Shown here piece after piece: positions 33,128 through 42,500 of a DNA stretch of 45,022 nt; position 1 is the stretch's first letter, and each line of letters begins with the position of its first letter. The notes under the pieces were generated by a model that saw only the letters and a program-made list of their open reading frames with translations, had not been told where the DNA came from and searched no databases. A program made the translations under genes and the position numbers. This DNA comes from CAZXSK01 sp964642855 (GTDB taxonomy: Bacteria; Planctomycetota; Phycisphaerae; SM23-33): positions 1-45,022 of the forward strand of contig CAZXSK010000031.1 of assembly GCA_964642855.1 (NCBI GenBank), read 5' to 3'.

Positions 33128-34237
33128 GTGCAGAAGTTCAGGGAATCCAGGCCTCGGGTCCTGTTGATGGATCCCGATCATTCCGCGTCGGCGAGGACGT
33201 GTGCCCGCCTGACGGTCGCGGGGTTCAGCCCGTTGCGGGCGTCGGACGAAATCGAAGCCCTCTCGACGGTCCGGAACGAGTCGCCGGACCTGGCGTTCCT
33301 GCACATCGCCCCCGAATACCTCTCGGACACCGACCTGGCCGAGGTCATGCGATCGGTTGCCGAGACGCCCTACCTGCCCGTGATGGTCTTCGCCGGCGAC
33401 GAGTCCCGGCGCGTCTGCTACCTCGACGGCGGGGCAGACGACGTCGTCTCGGCCAGCACGACCGACGAGGAAGTCCTCGCCCGCATCCGGGCGCTGCTTC
33501 GGATCAAGAACGTCCATGACGAGCTCGCCGAGTCGCGGGGACAGCTGCAGGAAGCCCTGCGCCGCGAGCGCAAATGGCTCTCGAAGCTGCGTACCGATTA
33601 CGCCCACCTGATGGAGATGGCCACCACCGACCCGCTGACCCACGTGCACAACGTCCGGTCGTTCAAGGAACTGCTCGAGCACGAGTTCAAGGTTGCCAGG
33701 CGGTACGACAAGCCCATCAGCATGCTCATGCTCGACGTCGACCATTTCAAGGTGGTCAACGACACACACGGCCACCCGAGCGGCGATTACGTGCTGAAGG
33801 AGCTGGCGGTCATTCTGAAAACGTCGGTGCGCGAGTCGGACATCGTCGCCCGCACCGGCGGCGAGGAGTTCAGCGTGGTCCTGCCCCGGGCGACGCGCGA
33901 CCAGGCGGAGCAGTTCGCCCAGCGCATCCGCCAGTCGACCTCGCAGCGGCAGTTCATCGTCTACGGCAAAGAGATCCACATTACGATTTCCATCGGCGCC
34001 GCGACCTATCCGCAGGACGCCGAAATCACCGAACCGGACATGCTGGTGTACTTCGCCGACCAGGCGCTGCTTCGCGCCAAGGAACAAGGCCGCGACCGCG
34101 TGGTCTCCTTCGGCGAGTTCGACAACGCCACGCGTGTCCGCCTTCGCCGCAAGCACCTGCAGATGCAGGCCATGATTCAGGAGGGAGCTGACCCATGCGA
34201 GGAAGCAGCAATCACGGGCCCGCCCACAAAGCGTTGA
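33128..34237 (+). CDS. Diguanylate cyclase with degenerate receiver domain
   Basis: 369-aa signalling protein. The start is GTG at 33128, preceded by AAAGGG at good spacing; an earlier GTG at 33110 is less likely. The N-terminal receiver-like domain (about 8-130) keeps the acidic pair in LLMDPDH and the GADD motif. The phospho-acceptor Asp is replaced by His 59 (LAFLHIA), and the usual Thr and Lys are also absent. A helical linker (about 130-160) leads to a GGDEF domain with GGEEF at 244-248 and the inhibitory I-site RESD at 235-238, so it should make cyclic di-GMP with product feedback. Control is probably not by aspartate phosphorylation. A long hairpin lies in the leader. Confidence 0.9.
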   Translation: MQKFRESRPRVLLMDPDHSASARTCARLTVAGFSPLRASDEIEALSTVRNESPDLAFLHIAPEYLSDTDLAEVMRSVAETPYLPVMVFAGDESRRVCYLDGGADDVVSASTTDEEVLARIRALLRIKNVHDELAESRGQLQEALRRERKWLSKLRTDYAHLMEMATTDPLTHVHNVRSFKELLEHEFKVARRYDKPISMLMLDVDHFKVVNDTHGHPSGDYVLKELAVILKTSVRESDIVARTGGEEFSVVLPRATRDQAEQFAQRIRQSTSQRQFIVYGKEIHITISIGAATYPQDAEITEPDMLVYFADQALLRAKEQGRDRVVSFGEFDNATRVRLRRKHLQMQAMIQEGADPCEEAAITGPPTKR

Positions 34238-34398
34238 TCGACCTGGTATTCCACCCCGACGAGTCCGGAAAGGGGCGCACCGGCAAACGCCACGTCCCCG
34301 ACACCGGCCCGCGACAGCGCGTCAGCGACGGCGACCGGTTCGAGATCGGCTGGCGGATGCTGGAGCGCGACCTGGGGTTCGATCCCCGGGGGAAATGA
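34195..34398 (+). CDS. Small protein, 67 aa, function unknown
   Basis: Starts inside the 3' end of the diguanylate cyclase gene in another frame (43-base overlap), with GGAGGGAG seven bases before the ATG. The sequence is hydrophilic, with an ordered-looking end (DRFEIGWRMLERDLGFDPRGK), and its codons mostly end in G or C as in neighbouring genes. The last 77 bases are also read on the minus strand by the tail of the endonuclease III-like gene, so at least one of the two ends there may be mis-called. No family was recognised. Confidence 0.5.
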   Translation: MRGSSNHGPAHKALIDLVFHPDESGKGRTGKRHVPDTGPRQRVSDGDRFEIGWRMLERDLGFDPRGK

Positions 34399-35077
34399 CA
34401 TCAGCCGCGTGCGGCTGGGTGCCCGCACGCAGAAAGCTGACCAATGGGCAGGCCTCGCAACGGGGCTCGCGGGGCCTGCAATACTCCTTGCCCACCTCCA
34501 CCAGCTGGGCGTGGTAATCGTTGTAGAGTTCCACGTCGCAAGGCAGGTGGCGCTGCATCATCGCCCGGACCTCTTCGTATCCGGCTTTCTCGGCGATCAG
34601 CCCGTGCCGCCGGAAGACCCGCATCGTGTAGGCATCGACCACGAACGTCGCCAGCCCGCCGGCGTACAGCGCCATGCTGTCGGCCGTCTCCGGGCCGATA
34701 CCCCTGATCGCCAGAAGCCGGGTGCGGACCTCGTCGACCGGCCCGGAGAGAAACCGCTCCACGTCGCCGCCGGCCTCGCCGACGACCGCGCGGACGAACT
34801 CCCCCAGCCGCCCGGCCTTGACGTTGTAATACCCCGACGGACGGATCAGCCCGGCCAGCTCATCGCGAGGCATCGCGGCGAGTGTTTCGGCGTCCATCGC
34901 ATCGGCGGCGTGGAGGTTGGCGATCGCCCGCTCGACGTTCTTCCAGTTGGTGTTCTGCGTGAGGATCGCCCCGAGGCAGATCTCCAGCGGCGTCCGCCCC
35001 GGCCACCATCCCCGGTGGCCGAAGTGGGCGAGCATGGCGTCGTAGATCGCCATCAGTGTGTCGCGGTCGGCGTGCAT
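34322..35077 (-). CDS. Endonuclease III-like DNA glycosylase (MagIII-like)
   Basis: 251-aa protein of the HhH-GPD base-excision-repair family. It has ILTQNTNWKNVERAI, the helix-hairpin-helix LLAIRGIGPETADSMALY, and the catalytic Asp in FVVDAYTMRV. The Lys that gives endonuclease III its lyase activity is Glu (GPETA), as in the MagIII branch of alkylbase glycosylases, so it is probably a monofunctional glycosylase. The iron-sulfur loop has C-x6-C-x2-C, but the expected fourth Cys (x5 further) is Leu (CPLVSFL). The ~35-residue Arg/Ser/Pro tail beyond is atypical and overlaps the 67-aa gene on the other strand. A single-base error in the TTT of that loop would restore SFC. No clear ribosome binding site was seen. 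Confidence 0.85.
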   Translation of the reverse strand: MHADRDTLMAIYDAMLAHFGHRGWWPGRTPLEICLGAILTQNTNWKNVERAIANLHAADAMDAETLAAMPRDELAGLIRPSGYYNVKAGRLGEFVRAVVGEAGGDVERFLSGPVDEVRTRLLAIRGIGPETADSMALYAGGLATFVVDAYTMRVFRRHGLIAEKAGYEEVRAMMQRHLPCDVELYNDYHAQLVEVGKEYCRPREPRCEACPLVSFLRAGTQPHAADVISPGDRTPGRAPASASRSRTGRRR

Positions 35078-35141
35078 GGCCAGTGCATGATAGCCAGCCG
35101 CTGCGCCCGGGGCGAGCCCGCAGCGCGGTTCGTCGCCGCGG

Positions 35142-35861
35142 TCAGCCGATCGAGTCGATGGCTTCCTCGTATCGTCCCTGGGCGATCAGGGCGTAGGCGT
35201 CGCGCGGCAGGAGTTGACGCGTGACCTTGCTCATCGTCGCCGGGTCGATGGTCCCGGCGATGCCCAGCTCCCGGCCGGCTTCCCGCGCGGATTCCAGCAC
35301 GTCCATCACCGGCTGTCGGAGGCGGAGCATTTCCGCCAGCGCCTCGGCGTGAGGCCGAAGCAACGCGCCGGCGAGCTCGTGGCCGCAATTGTCGCAGAAA
35401 TTGCGGACGTGGGCGACCATGGGGTTGAAGTTGTCCAGCTCCCAGAACGTGCAGGTGGAGACGAGTACGAATTTCGCCGGCTGGCCGTACGTTCGGGCCG
35501 GGTGGCGGCAGTGCTCGTCGCGGATCTCGAAGAACGGGTTGCTTCGTGGCGTCATGCGGTCCATGAAGTTCTTCATGGGCCCGTTCACCCCGCCGGCATA
35601 GAGCGGCGTGGCAAGGATCACGATCTCGGCGCGGTCGATCCGTTTCAGCAGGGCGGCCATGTCGTCGTCCTGGCGGCAGGTGCCCGACCCGCTTCGCCAG
35701 CAGTCCCAGTCGCCCTGGCAGGGGGCGATGTCCATCTCGGAGGTGTAGAAGACTTCCGATTCGATCCCCGCTTCCTTCAGGCCTTCCAGGAACGGTCTGA
35801 GGATCAGCGCGGTGTTTCCCTGGTCCTTGTTGGGGCTGCTGTTGATGGCGATGACGTCCAT
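35142..35861 (-). CDS. Flavodoxin-fold NAD(P)H-dependent oxidoreductase
   Basis: 239-aa protein of the NADPH-dependent FMN reductase-like family. It begins with the FMN phosphate loop AINSSPNKDQGNTA (about residues 5-18) and has the CQGDWDCWRSGSGTC region that is common in the iron-sulfur flavoprotein-like branch, then ATPLYAGGVNGPMKNFMDRM, which binds the flavin ring. The last ~60 residues (EMLRLRQPVMDVLES, then RQLLPRDAYALIAQGRYEEAI) are helical. GGAG lies nine bases or so before the ATG at 35861. It is 64 bases upstream of the glycosylase gene and 104 bases downstream of the EamA gene on the same strand. The substrate is unknown; quinone, nitro-compound or disulfide reduction are typical for the family. 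Confidence 0.87.
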   Translation of the reverse strand: MDVIAINSSPNKDQGNTALILRPFLEGLKEAGIESEVFYTSEMDIAPCQGDWDCWRSGSGTCRQDDDMAALLKRIDRAEIVILATPLYAGGVNGPMKNFMDRMTPRSNPFFEIRDEHCRHPARTYGQPAKFVLVSTCTFWELDNFNPMVAHVRNFCDNCGHELAGALLRPHAEALAEMLRLRQPVMDVLESAREAGRELGIAGTIDPATMSKVTRQLLPRDAYALIAQGRYEEAIDSIG

Positions 35862-35965
35862 GAGCAAATACTCCGGGCTTCGACGAAAGCCCCCCTGTGG
35901 GGCACCGCGGTATTCATCGGAACCGCAGCCCGGCGGATTCGATTTTCGCGCCCGATCGGCGGGGC

Positions 35966-36919
35966 TTACTCCGGCGGCGGCACCGGCCGGGGGACCTGGC
36001 GGGCGGGCGTCTGGCGAAGGGCGATCCCCGCCCCGGCGACCACCAGCGCGCATGCGACGTAGAAATTCCATGCCGGCACCTCACCCAGCAGGAAGTATGC
36101 CATCACCCCCGCGAAGATGAACTGCCCCAGGTTGGCGATGCTGACGGCCTGGCCGCGGATGTGCTTCATCGCCCAGTTCAGCGTGCTGTGGCCGATGATC
36201 GTCGGGATGATGCCCAGCCCCACGGCAAGCAGCACATCCCACGCCGAGGGGATCGCCAGCGGGTGCACGTCGCCCAGACGCGCCGCCTCCAGGAACTCCC
36301 TGCCGGCCGGCAGTTCCCACAGCGCGCCCAGCCCGCCTGCGGCCAGCAGACACACCAGCCCGCCGACGAAATACAGCGGCACGAGATACAGCCAGAGCGT
36401 CGGGAAGTCGCGGTTGCGACGACCCAGCGCCAGGTACAGCGCGAACAGCAGCATCGAGCCGAAACAGAGCACGTCGCCCAGGAAGTATTCGGCCGAGATG
36501 TGGTAATCCAGCCCGGCCAGGAGCATCACGCCCACCAGCGCCACGGCCGTTCCCAGCCACTCGCCGCGGTTGAGTTGTTCGCGCATCATGAAATGCAGGA
36601 GGAAGGGCATGACCACGGGCACCATGTTCACGATCAGGCTGGAATTGGCCGCCAGGGTGAGTCGCGCCCCGAGAATCCAGCTCACGAAGTGGGCCCCGAG
36701 CACGATGCCGGGCAGGATCGTCCGGCGGAGATGCCGCCAGCGGTAGCGGCTGCGGTTGCGGCGCAGGTCGCGCAGAAACACCGGCGAGAGGGCGGCCGTC
36801 GCTACCAGCAGGCGCGACGCGCTCAGCAAGACCGGGTGCATCGTGCCGGCCTTGATCATGATGACCGCCGTCGAGCACGCCCACACCCCGAAGATCAGCA
36901 GCAGGATTCGTCCAGCCAT
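35966..36919 (-). CDS. EamA/DMT-family transporter
   Basis: 317-aa inner-membrane protein with about ten hydrophobic helices arranged as two EamA repeats, the plan of the drug/metabolite transporter superfamily. Family-type stretches are LLIFGVWACSTAVIMIK, PVLLSASRLLVATAALSP, LTLAANSSLIVNMVPVVMPFLLH, GHSTLNWAMKHI and FAGVMAYFLLGE. Members export amino acids, purines and other small metabolites; the cargo cannot be predicted. The ATG at 36919 gives the standard N-terminus; an ATG at 36940 would add seven residues. Neither has a strong ribosome binding site. Confidence 0.88.
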   Translation of the reverse strand: MAGRILLLIFGVWACSTAVIMIKAGTMHPVLLSASRLLVATAALSPVFLRDLRRNRSRYRWRHLRRTILPGIVLGAHFVSWILGARLTLAANSSLIVNMVPVVMPFLLHFMMREQLNRGEWLGTAVALVGVMLLAGLDYHISAEYFLGDVLCFGSMLLFALYLALGRRNRDFPTLWLYLVPLYFVGGLVCLLAAGGLGALWELPAGREFLEAARLGDVHPLAIPSAWDVLLAVGLGIIPTIIGHSTLNWAMKHIRGQAVSIANLGQFIFAGVMAYFLLGEVPAWNFYVACALVVAGAGIALRQTPARQVPRPVPPPE

Positions 36920-36977
36920 GGTGCGGTGAGCATACAGCATACGCCGGCGGGATCCACCCTCGCTCTGCGCGCAGCGA

Positions 36978-37009
36978 CGGCGGCGGGATGATGGGTCACC
37001 CCGCCGCCG
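36978..37009 (-). terminator. GC-rich hairpin after the three-FAS1 gene
   Basis: CGGCGGCGGG (36978-36987) pairs with CCCGCCGCCG (37000-37009), ten perfect pairs, 45 bases past the stop of the minus-strand FAS1 gene and before the EamA start. No T-run follows in that direction. Confidence 0.45.
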
Positions 37010-37054
37010 GTCATTTCCCTGCCGTCCCTCCATGGGGCAGGGGTGCAGTGACAG

Positions 37055-38500
37055 CTACTTCGAGCAGGCGGTCTTGTTCTTGCTTGCCGGTTCCTTCGCC
37101 GGAGGCAGCAGTACGCGGTCGATCACGTGGATCATGCCGTCGCCGCCCTCGATGTCGGCCCGGATCACCGATGCGCCGCCGACGTCCAGCCGCCCGTTTT
37201 CGATGGTGAACTCCAGCTTTCCGCCCTGGAGCGTCTGGGCGAAGCGGATCCCGGGCCGGCCTGTGATCTCAGCCGACTGCACCACGCCGGGCACGACGTG
37301 GTATTTGAGGATGGCGGCGAGTTTTTCGCGCCCCTCGGGTGCAAGGAGTTTCTCCAGCGTGCCCTCGGGCAGGGCGGCGAACGCTTCGTCGGTGGGGGCA
37401 AAGACCGTCACGGGCCCGCCCGACGTTAGCCGGCCATCGAGGTCGGCTGCCTTCAGCGCCGCAAGCAGCGTGTCGAATCGCCCGTCCTCCGCGGCCAGCC
37501 TGGCGATGGACGGTTTGGGCATCAGCACGCGGTCGATGGCATGCAGCACGCCGTTGGACGCATCGACGTTCATCCGTTCGATGCTCGCCCCGCCGAGGCG
37601 AACCTTCCAATGGGCAGCCGACGGGCTGTAGATCGGGATGAACCCGCCCTGCAGCGTGGGCAGGTAGTCCATGCCCTGCTTGTCGTAGGTGTGCTTCCAG
37701 CCGGGCACGACGTGGAAGCTCAGGATCTCCACCAGCCTGGCCTTGTTCTCCGGCTTGAGCAGTTCGCCAAGCGTGTCCTTGCCCAGTTCGGCGAAGGCTT
37801 CGTCGGTCGGGGCCAGGATCGTCAGCGGCCCGGCGGTGCGGAGGGTCTCGGTGAGTCCGGCGGCCTTGACGGCTGCGAGGAGGGTCTTGAAGTTTCCCCG
37901 CTGGCGTGCGGTTTCGATCAGGTCGGGCTTGGGCACGATGACGGTGTCGATCACGTGGACCACGCCGTTGCTGGCGTGCAGATCCGCCTTGGCGATGATC
38001 GCGTCGTTGGCCATCGGCTCACCGCGGGGGCTGCGGTGCAGGTACAGGTAGGTTCCGGCGAGAGTCTTGACCGATCCCGCCTGGATCGCCTCTCGGGCGG
38101 TGAGCCTGCCCTTGGCGACGTGCCCCAGCAGCACCTTGCGAAGCGTGTCGCGGTTCCTGGGCTGCAGGAGGCTTTCGTACAGCTGGGCGTTGATCTTGCC
38201 CATCGCCCGGTCGGTGGGGGCGAAGACGGTGATGGGCCCCTCGGCGCGGAGGGCGTCGGTCAGGCCGGCTTTTTCGACCAGCGTCAGCAGCATGGTCAGC
38301 GAGTCAGCCTGTCCGGCGAGGGTGGCGATGTCGGGCTTGTCGGCGTGGGTCGAGTGGTTCTGGTGCGCTTCGGCTTTGGGCTTGTCGCCTTCGCACGGCG
38401 ACGAGCCGCAGGTGCCTGCAAAAACGGCCGAGGCAGTCAGTAAAACCGCCGCGGCCGATGCGATACACAGCATTCGGTTGGGTAGTCGTTTGAGCAGCAT
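37055..38500 (-). CDS. Secreted protein with three FAS1 domains
   Basis: 481-aa exported adhesion-type protein. GAGGAG precedes the ATG at 38500. The signal peptide ends near VFA-GTC (about residue 28). A short His/Lys-rich linker follows (KAEAHQNHSTHADKP), perhaps metal-binding. Three FAS1 domains then run at about 57-190, 193-330 and 333-468. Each has the paired family motifs, for example ITVFAPTDRAMGKIN, LTILAPTDEAFAELG and VTVFAPTDEAFAALP, with NGVVHVIDTVIVP, NGVLHAIDRVLMP and DGMIHVIDRVLLP. Unlike the relative at 9895 it has no lipobox, so it should be free in the periplasm or outside. A promoter is at 38572-38601. The mature N-terminus has two Cys residues (GTCGSSPC). Confidence 0.93.
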   Translation of the reverse strand: MLLKRLPNRMLCIASAAAVLLTASAVFAGTCGSSPCEGDKPKAEAHQNHSTHADKPDIATLAGQADSLTMLLTLVEKAGLTDALRAEGPITVFAPTDRAMGKINAQLYESLLQPRNRDTLRKVLLGHVAKGRLTAREAIQAGSVKTLAGTYLYLHRSPRGEPMANDAIIAKADLHASNGVVHVIDTVIVPKPDLIETARQRGNFKTLLAAVKAAGLTETLRTAGPLTILAPTDEAFAELGKDTLGELLKPENKARLVEILSFHVVPGWKHTYDKQGMDYLPTLQGGFIPIYSPSAAHWKVRLGGASIERMNVDASNGVLHAIDRVLMPKPSIARLAAEDGRFDTLLAALKAADLDGRLTSGGPVTVFAPTDEAFAALPEGTLEKLLAPEGREKLAAILKYHVVPGVVQSAEITGRPGIRFAQTLQGGKLEFTIENGRLDVGGASVIRADIEGGDGMIHVIDRVLLPPAKEPASKNKTACSK

Positions 38501-38571
38501 GGTTGTATCTCCTCAGGCGTTTCCAGGTTTTCAGCCGGCCGGCGTGTTGGCCCTTGCCGGCAATCCAAACC

Positions 38572-38601
38572 ATATTAGGACTAATTACGGCCGGAACTCA
38601 A
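38572..38601 (-). promoter_or_regulatory. Promoter of the three-FAS1 gene
   Basis: On the minus strand TTGAGT (38596-38601), 18 bases, TAATAT (38572-38577). The ~65-base leader contains a GCCGGC / GCCGGC hairpin and the GAGGAG site. Confidence 0.6.
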
Positions 38602-38637
38602 ACGCGACTTCTTGGAACCTGCCGTTTGGAATCCGGC

Positions 38638-38665
38638 TTGACAGGCCCGTGCATGTAAGTACATT
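38638..38665 (+). promoter_or_regulatory. Promoter of the FkbM gene
   Basis: A perfect TTGACA (38638-38643), 16 bases, TACATT (38660-38665). The predicted leader is about 25 bases and contains AAAGGAG. It diverges from the FAS1 promoter about 40 bases away. Confidence 0.55.
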
Positions 38666-38697
38666 CGTTTGTCTGACGAAAAGGAAAGGAGTTTGTC

Positions 38698-39441
38698 TTG
38701 CTGGGACGTCTGAAAAGATTCCTGAGCCCGCCTACATCGCCGGCTGAGGGCGCCGAAGCTTTCGAACCGTATATCAAGCCGCTCGACGTGGAGGGGATTG
38801 ACGCAAGGTTCTTCTTTGGGACGTCCCAGGCACGGCTTTGGTACGACCCACTCAAGCCATACGCAAAGCTCGAATACGACTGGGTCGTCGCCAACGTCCC
38901 TCTGGCCGGACAGAACGTAGTCGACGGCGGAGCCCACCACGGGCAGTACTCGGTCGTGTTCGCCCTGGCTGGGGCTGAACTGCTGGCTGTCGACCCGTAC
39001 CGGATGAACTGTGCCCTGACGGAAGTGAACCTGGCCCTCAACGGAGCGCACGCTCGCATTGAGCGGTGCGCGATTTCTGACCAGGCCGGGCAGGTCCATT
39101 TTGCCGAACAATCCAACGGCAGCATCATCCCTGACGGCGGCATCGTCGTGTCCGCCGAAACGCTGCAGTCCCTCATGCCGGATGCCAACGTCGTGAAGCT
39201 GGACGTGGAAGGCCACGAGTATCAGATTCTCCCGGCATCAGTCGATCAGATGTCTGAAGTGCATACATGGATCATCGAAATCCACCCGCGCAACAGACCT
39301 CATCCCGATGAGCTTATCCGGCCGATGCTGGACCGCGGCTTCTCCGTGGAGTACGTCGATCGAGACGCCAACCGTGTCGTGCCCTACCAGATTGGCACGG
39401 AATGGTCGATCCACTCGACGGTCTTCTGCCGGAAAAGCTGA
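38698..39441 (+). CDS. FkbM-family methyltransferase
   Basis: 247-aa SAM-dependent O-methyltransferase. The start is TTG at 38698, supported by AAAGGAG six bases before it and by the absence of other good starts. The SAM site is NVVDGGAHHGQYSVVFA (about residues 73-89) with the acidic AVDPYRMN loop; KLDVEGHEYQIL is the hallmark FkbM motif, followed by WIIEIHPRN. Members methylate sugars or polyketides, often in surface glycans. It stands alone between two minus-strand genes. The DNA just upstream (38570-38700), and to a lesser degree the gene itself, is visibly less GC-rich than its surroundings, which could mean transfer. Confidence 0.88.
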   Translation: MLGRLKRFLSPPTSPAEGAEAFEPYIKPLDVEGIDARFFFGTSQARLWYDPLKPYAKLEYDWVVANVPLAGQNVVDGGAHHGQYSVVFALAGAELLAVDPYRMNCALTEVNLALNGAHARIERCAISDQAGQVHFAEQSNGSIIPDGGIVVSAETLQSLMPDANVVKLDVEGHEYQILPASVDQMSEVHTWIIEIHPRNRPHPDELIRPMLDRGFSVEYVDRDANRVVPYQIGTEWSIHSTVFCRKS

Positions 39442-39520
39442 TGGAGGTCCCACCAGCCCCGTCCACCGGTGTCAGTGTCGGCAATGCACACCTCCACGCC
39501 CGCGGTTCCAGTGGATTGCG

Positions 39521-42500
39521 TCACTCCTCGTCTTCCGGATCGATCAGGTGGGGCATGAACGCCCCGCTGTAGGTCCCGCGCTGCCGGTCGGTGGGCTCGC
39601 CGGAGTGCGGAGCCTTCTTCCACCTGCCCGCCACGTCCGGGAATTCCTTCAGCGTGGCGAAGGTGAACGCCATCGGCCGGTCGGCCGGCTGGGTTACGCG
39701 GTCTTTCTCGATCCGTGTGCCCTCGGGATAGAGCATCACCTTGCCGTACTCGTAGCCGTGATCGCGCAGGAAGATCGCGCGGATCTCCTTGCCCCGCGCC
39801 TCTTTGGGCACGTCGAACCTTCGTCGGCGGTCGTCCGGGTCGCCGCCTTCCACGACGGTTCCATCGGCCAGCATCACCCGCACCGTCCCCGGGGCGAGCT
39901 TGCGCTCCAGGTCCTTCCGCCGGCCCCGGATGCTGTCGGACAGGTCGTTCTTCCTCGTGCCCGGCCACCAGTTGAAGGCGACCCGCTCGCCTCGTTTGCC
40001 CTCGCGGAGTTTGAGCACGACCCAGTCTTCGGTGAACCACCAGGCGACCTGACTCCGGCTGCCGTGGGCGTGGCGTCCGGCTTCGTAGATCAGTGCGGGC
40101 TCCCCGTCGTTGGGGTCTTCATCGACCACGACGGGCACGAAGTACGGGAAGCGCGTGATGCGCTCGTCCTGCCAGCGGGTCTTGCCCTTCTCGTCGGTGC
40201 GGGGTCGCTCGATCAGCGGCAGGGGCACGCCGCCGCTGTTGGACCGCCGGTTGCCCTCGGGGTCCAGCAGCAACGCCATGCCCGCGGAATTCATGTAGTA
40301 GTACTTGGCGATGTAGCGGGGGGCGTAGAGCGTCTCCTCGAAATCCGCCGGCCAGACCTGGTCGCGACGATGCGCCACCCCGGCCGAGAGGACCAGCGCC
40401 GCCGACTGGACGCCGTAGTCCGCCTTGTCGGAATCGGGTCCGAGTCGCGCCGTGTGCAGCTTGTTGGGTGTTGCGTTGGCAGTGTCGAAACGGATGGTGA
40501 CGACCTTCTCCGCCCCGGCTGCGAAGTCGCCCAGGTCGATGCGCTTCGGCGAGACTTTCACGCCCCCGCCGGCCGTGACGCGCACGATGGCCTGGTCGAT
40601 ATCCGCCGGCCCGTTGTTCCGCAGGCGGAGTCTCGCGCTGCCCTTGCCCCCGGTGGGCATGCAGAGCGCGTCGCGCCCCATCCAGTGGGCGGCGACAACG
40701 GGCTTCGGGGTCGTCGTCTCGCGGACCCAGGCTTTGCGGTCCGGAGACCAGACCGCTCCGCCCTCCGTGACCGGCCGCTCGCTGGCCGTCCGGCGGACGA
40801 AGCCGTAGCCGGTGAACCTCAGCGTCCCCGACAGGGCAGGTACCTCGATCTCCTTGTCCTCGCTGTCTCCCAGCGCCACACCCACGACGTCGACGAATCT
40901 CCTGCCGTCGCCGTCGGTGCCTTCGATCCGTACCACGCGGACGTCGCCCTCTGCGTGGATTTCGAGTACCGACGCGATCTTCGCGTGCTTCTCGAACGGT
41001 TCGTGAACCGCAACGAATACCGTTTCGGGCTTCTTGCGGATGGCTGCGATGGTCACGCCGGCCGGTTCGTCTGCCCCGTGGGCGAAGCGGTCCTTGCCGT
41101 GCCATTTCCCGCTGGCGTCCTGCACCACCGGTGCGCGGGCGACGTAGGCGCCGGTGCCCTTCTCGCCCAGCACGGTGGTCCGCACGCCGACGCGCCGGGT
41201 GAACCACCGCTCGCCCAGGCCGCTGAACTTCGGGTGTGCCCCGCCCGAGGTCTGCACGCTGGTGACCGCCCAGGTGTCGTCGGTGCTCAGCGACCGCTCG
41301 CCGGAGACGTCGAACAGGCTGCCCACCAGGTCGCGCGAAGCGGCGAACCGTTCGGGCTCGTCGGGCGTGGGGTGCCCGAGTGTCTGGATGATCCACTGGT
41401 AATGTCGCGGGCGGTCCGACGCCAGCCGGAATGCGTCCAGCAGGTACTCGCGCGTGAGCACCAGCGCGCGGGTCTGGTCTACGCCGCGGTAGATGCCCTT
41501 GCCCCGCCCGGCTGCGAACTTCGCGAGCTTGCCGAAGTGCTTTCGGGTTGCCACCTCGCCGATGGTCCGGGGCGGGGCGAAGTCGACGATCACCGTCGAG
41601 TGGCTCCGCGGCGAGTTGCTGTAGCCGGGATCGACGCCGGAGTAGTTCGTGCTCATCTGCCGGTTGACGAAGATCGGGCGGTTGTGGGCGTAGAAGCCCG
41701 TCAGCGAGAAGCAGTCCTGGATGTGGTGGGCGTAGGGCGTAGCCAGCCGCATGCCCACCGCCGGCCAGGGACCTTCCCAGTACTCGGGGGACTCTTCCGC
41801 CCGCAGCATGATCAGCCCGCGGCCGTCGTAGACGCCCGACGGTGCGGGTGGCGGGGTCACGTCATCGGCGTCGATCGGCTCGAGGCCGAAGTAGAGCGTC
41901 GGGATGTATCGGTCGCTGCCCGGGGGGCGCATCTGGGCGAGGAAGTAGTCGTACCCGTCATCGGGGAACTTGCGGTGGGCGATCTCGAACCATATCCACT
42001 GGGGCAGGTGCGTGTCGCCGTAGAAGCCGCGCCGCGTCGGCGTGCCGTCGGTGAGCCTGCCCTTGACCAGCGAATGCTGGAACGGATAGCCCGGCATGCC
42101 GCGCGATCCTTTGGCGTCGCCCATGGTCATGCGCGGGTAGTGGTAGCGGTCGGTGCCGAGGTCCACCCGCGGAAAGCCGATGCGGATGACGCTGCCGACG
42201 TGGCCACGCCAGGTGGCGCCCTTCCGGCCTTCGTACTCCCAGCCGATCTCGGGAATGCCCAGCCGGTCGCACCCCTGGGCCCACAGAAGCTGCGAGCCCG
42301 CCCGGACGAACATCTTGCTGAACTCCTCGTTGTAGAAGCCCGAGTCGCTGAGGTACTCGTCGAGGTACCACTTCACCGACATGGGCGTCCGGAAGAACTC
42401 GCGGGCGAGGTCCTTGTCGCGCAGGGCAAGCGGGATCAGCGACGTGTCCCAGATCCAGAAGTACGTAAGGTTGGGCAGCACGTTGTGGCGGTTCATCCAC

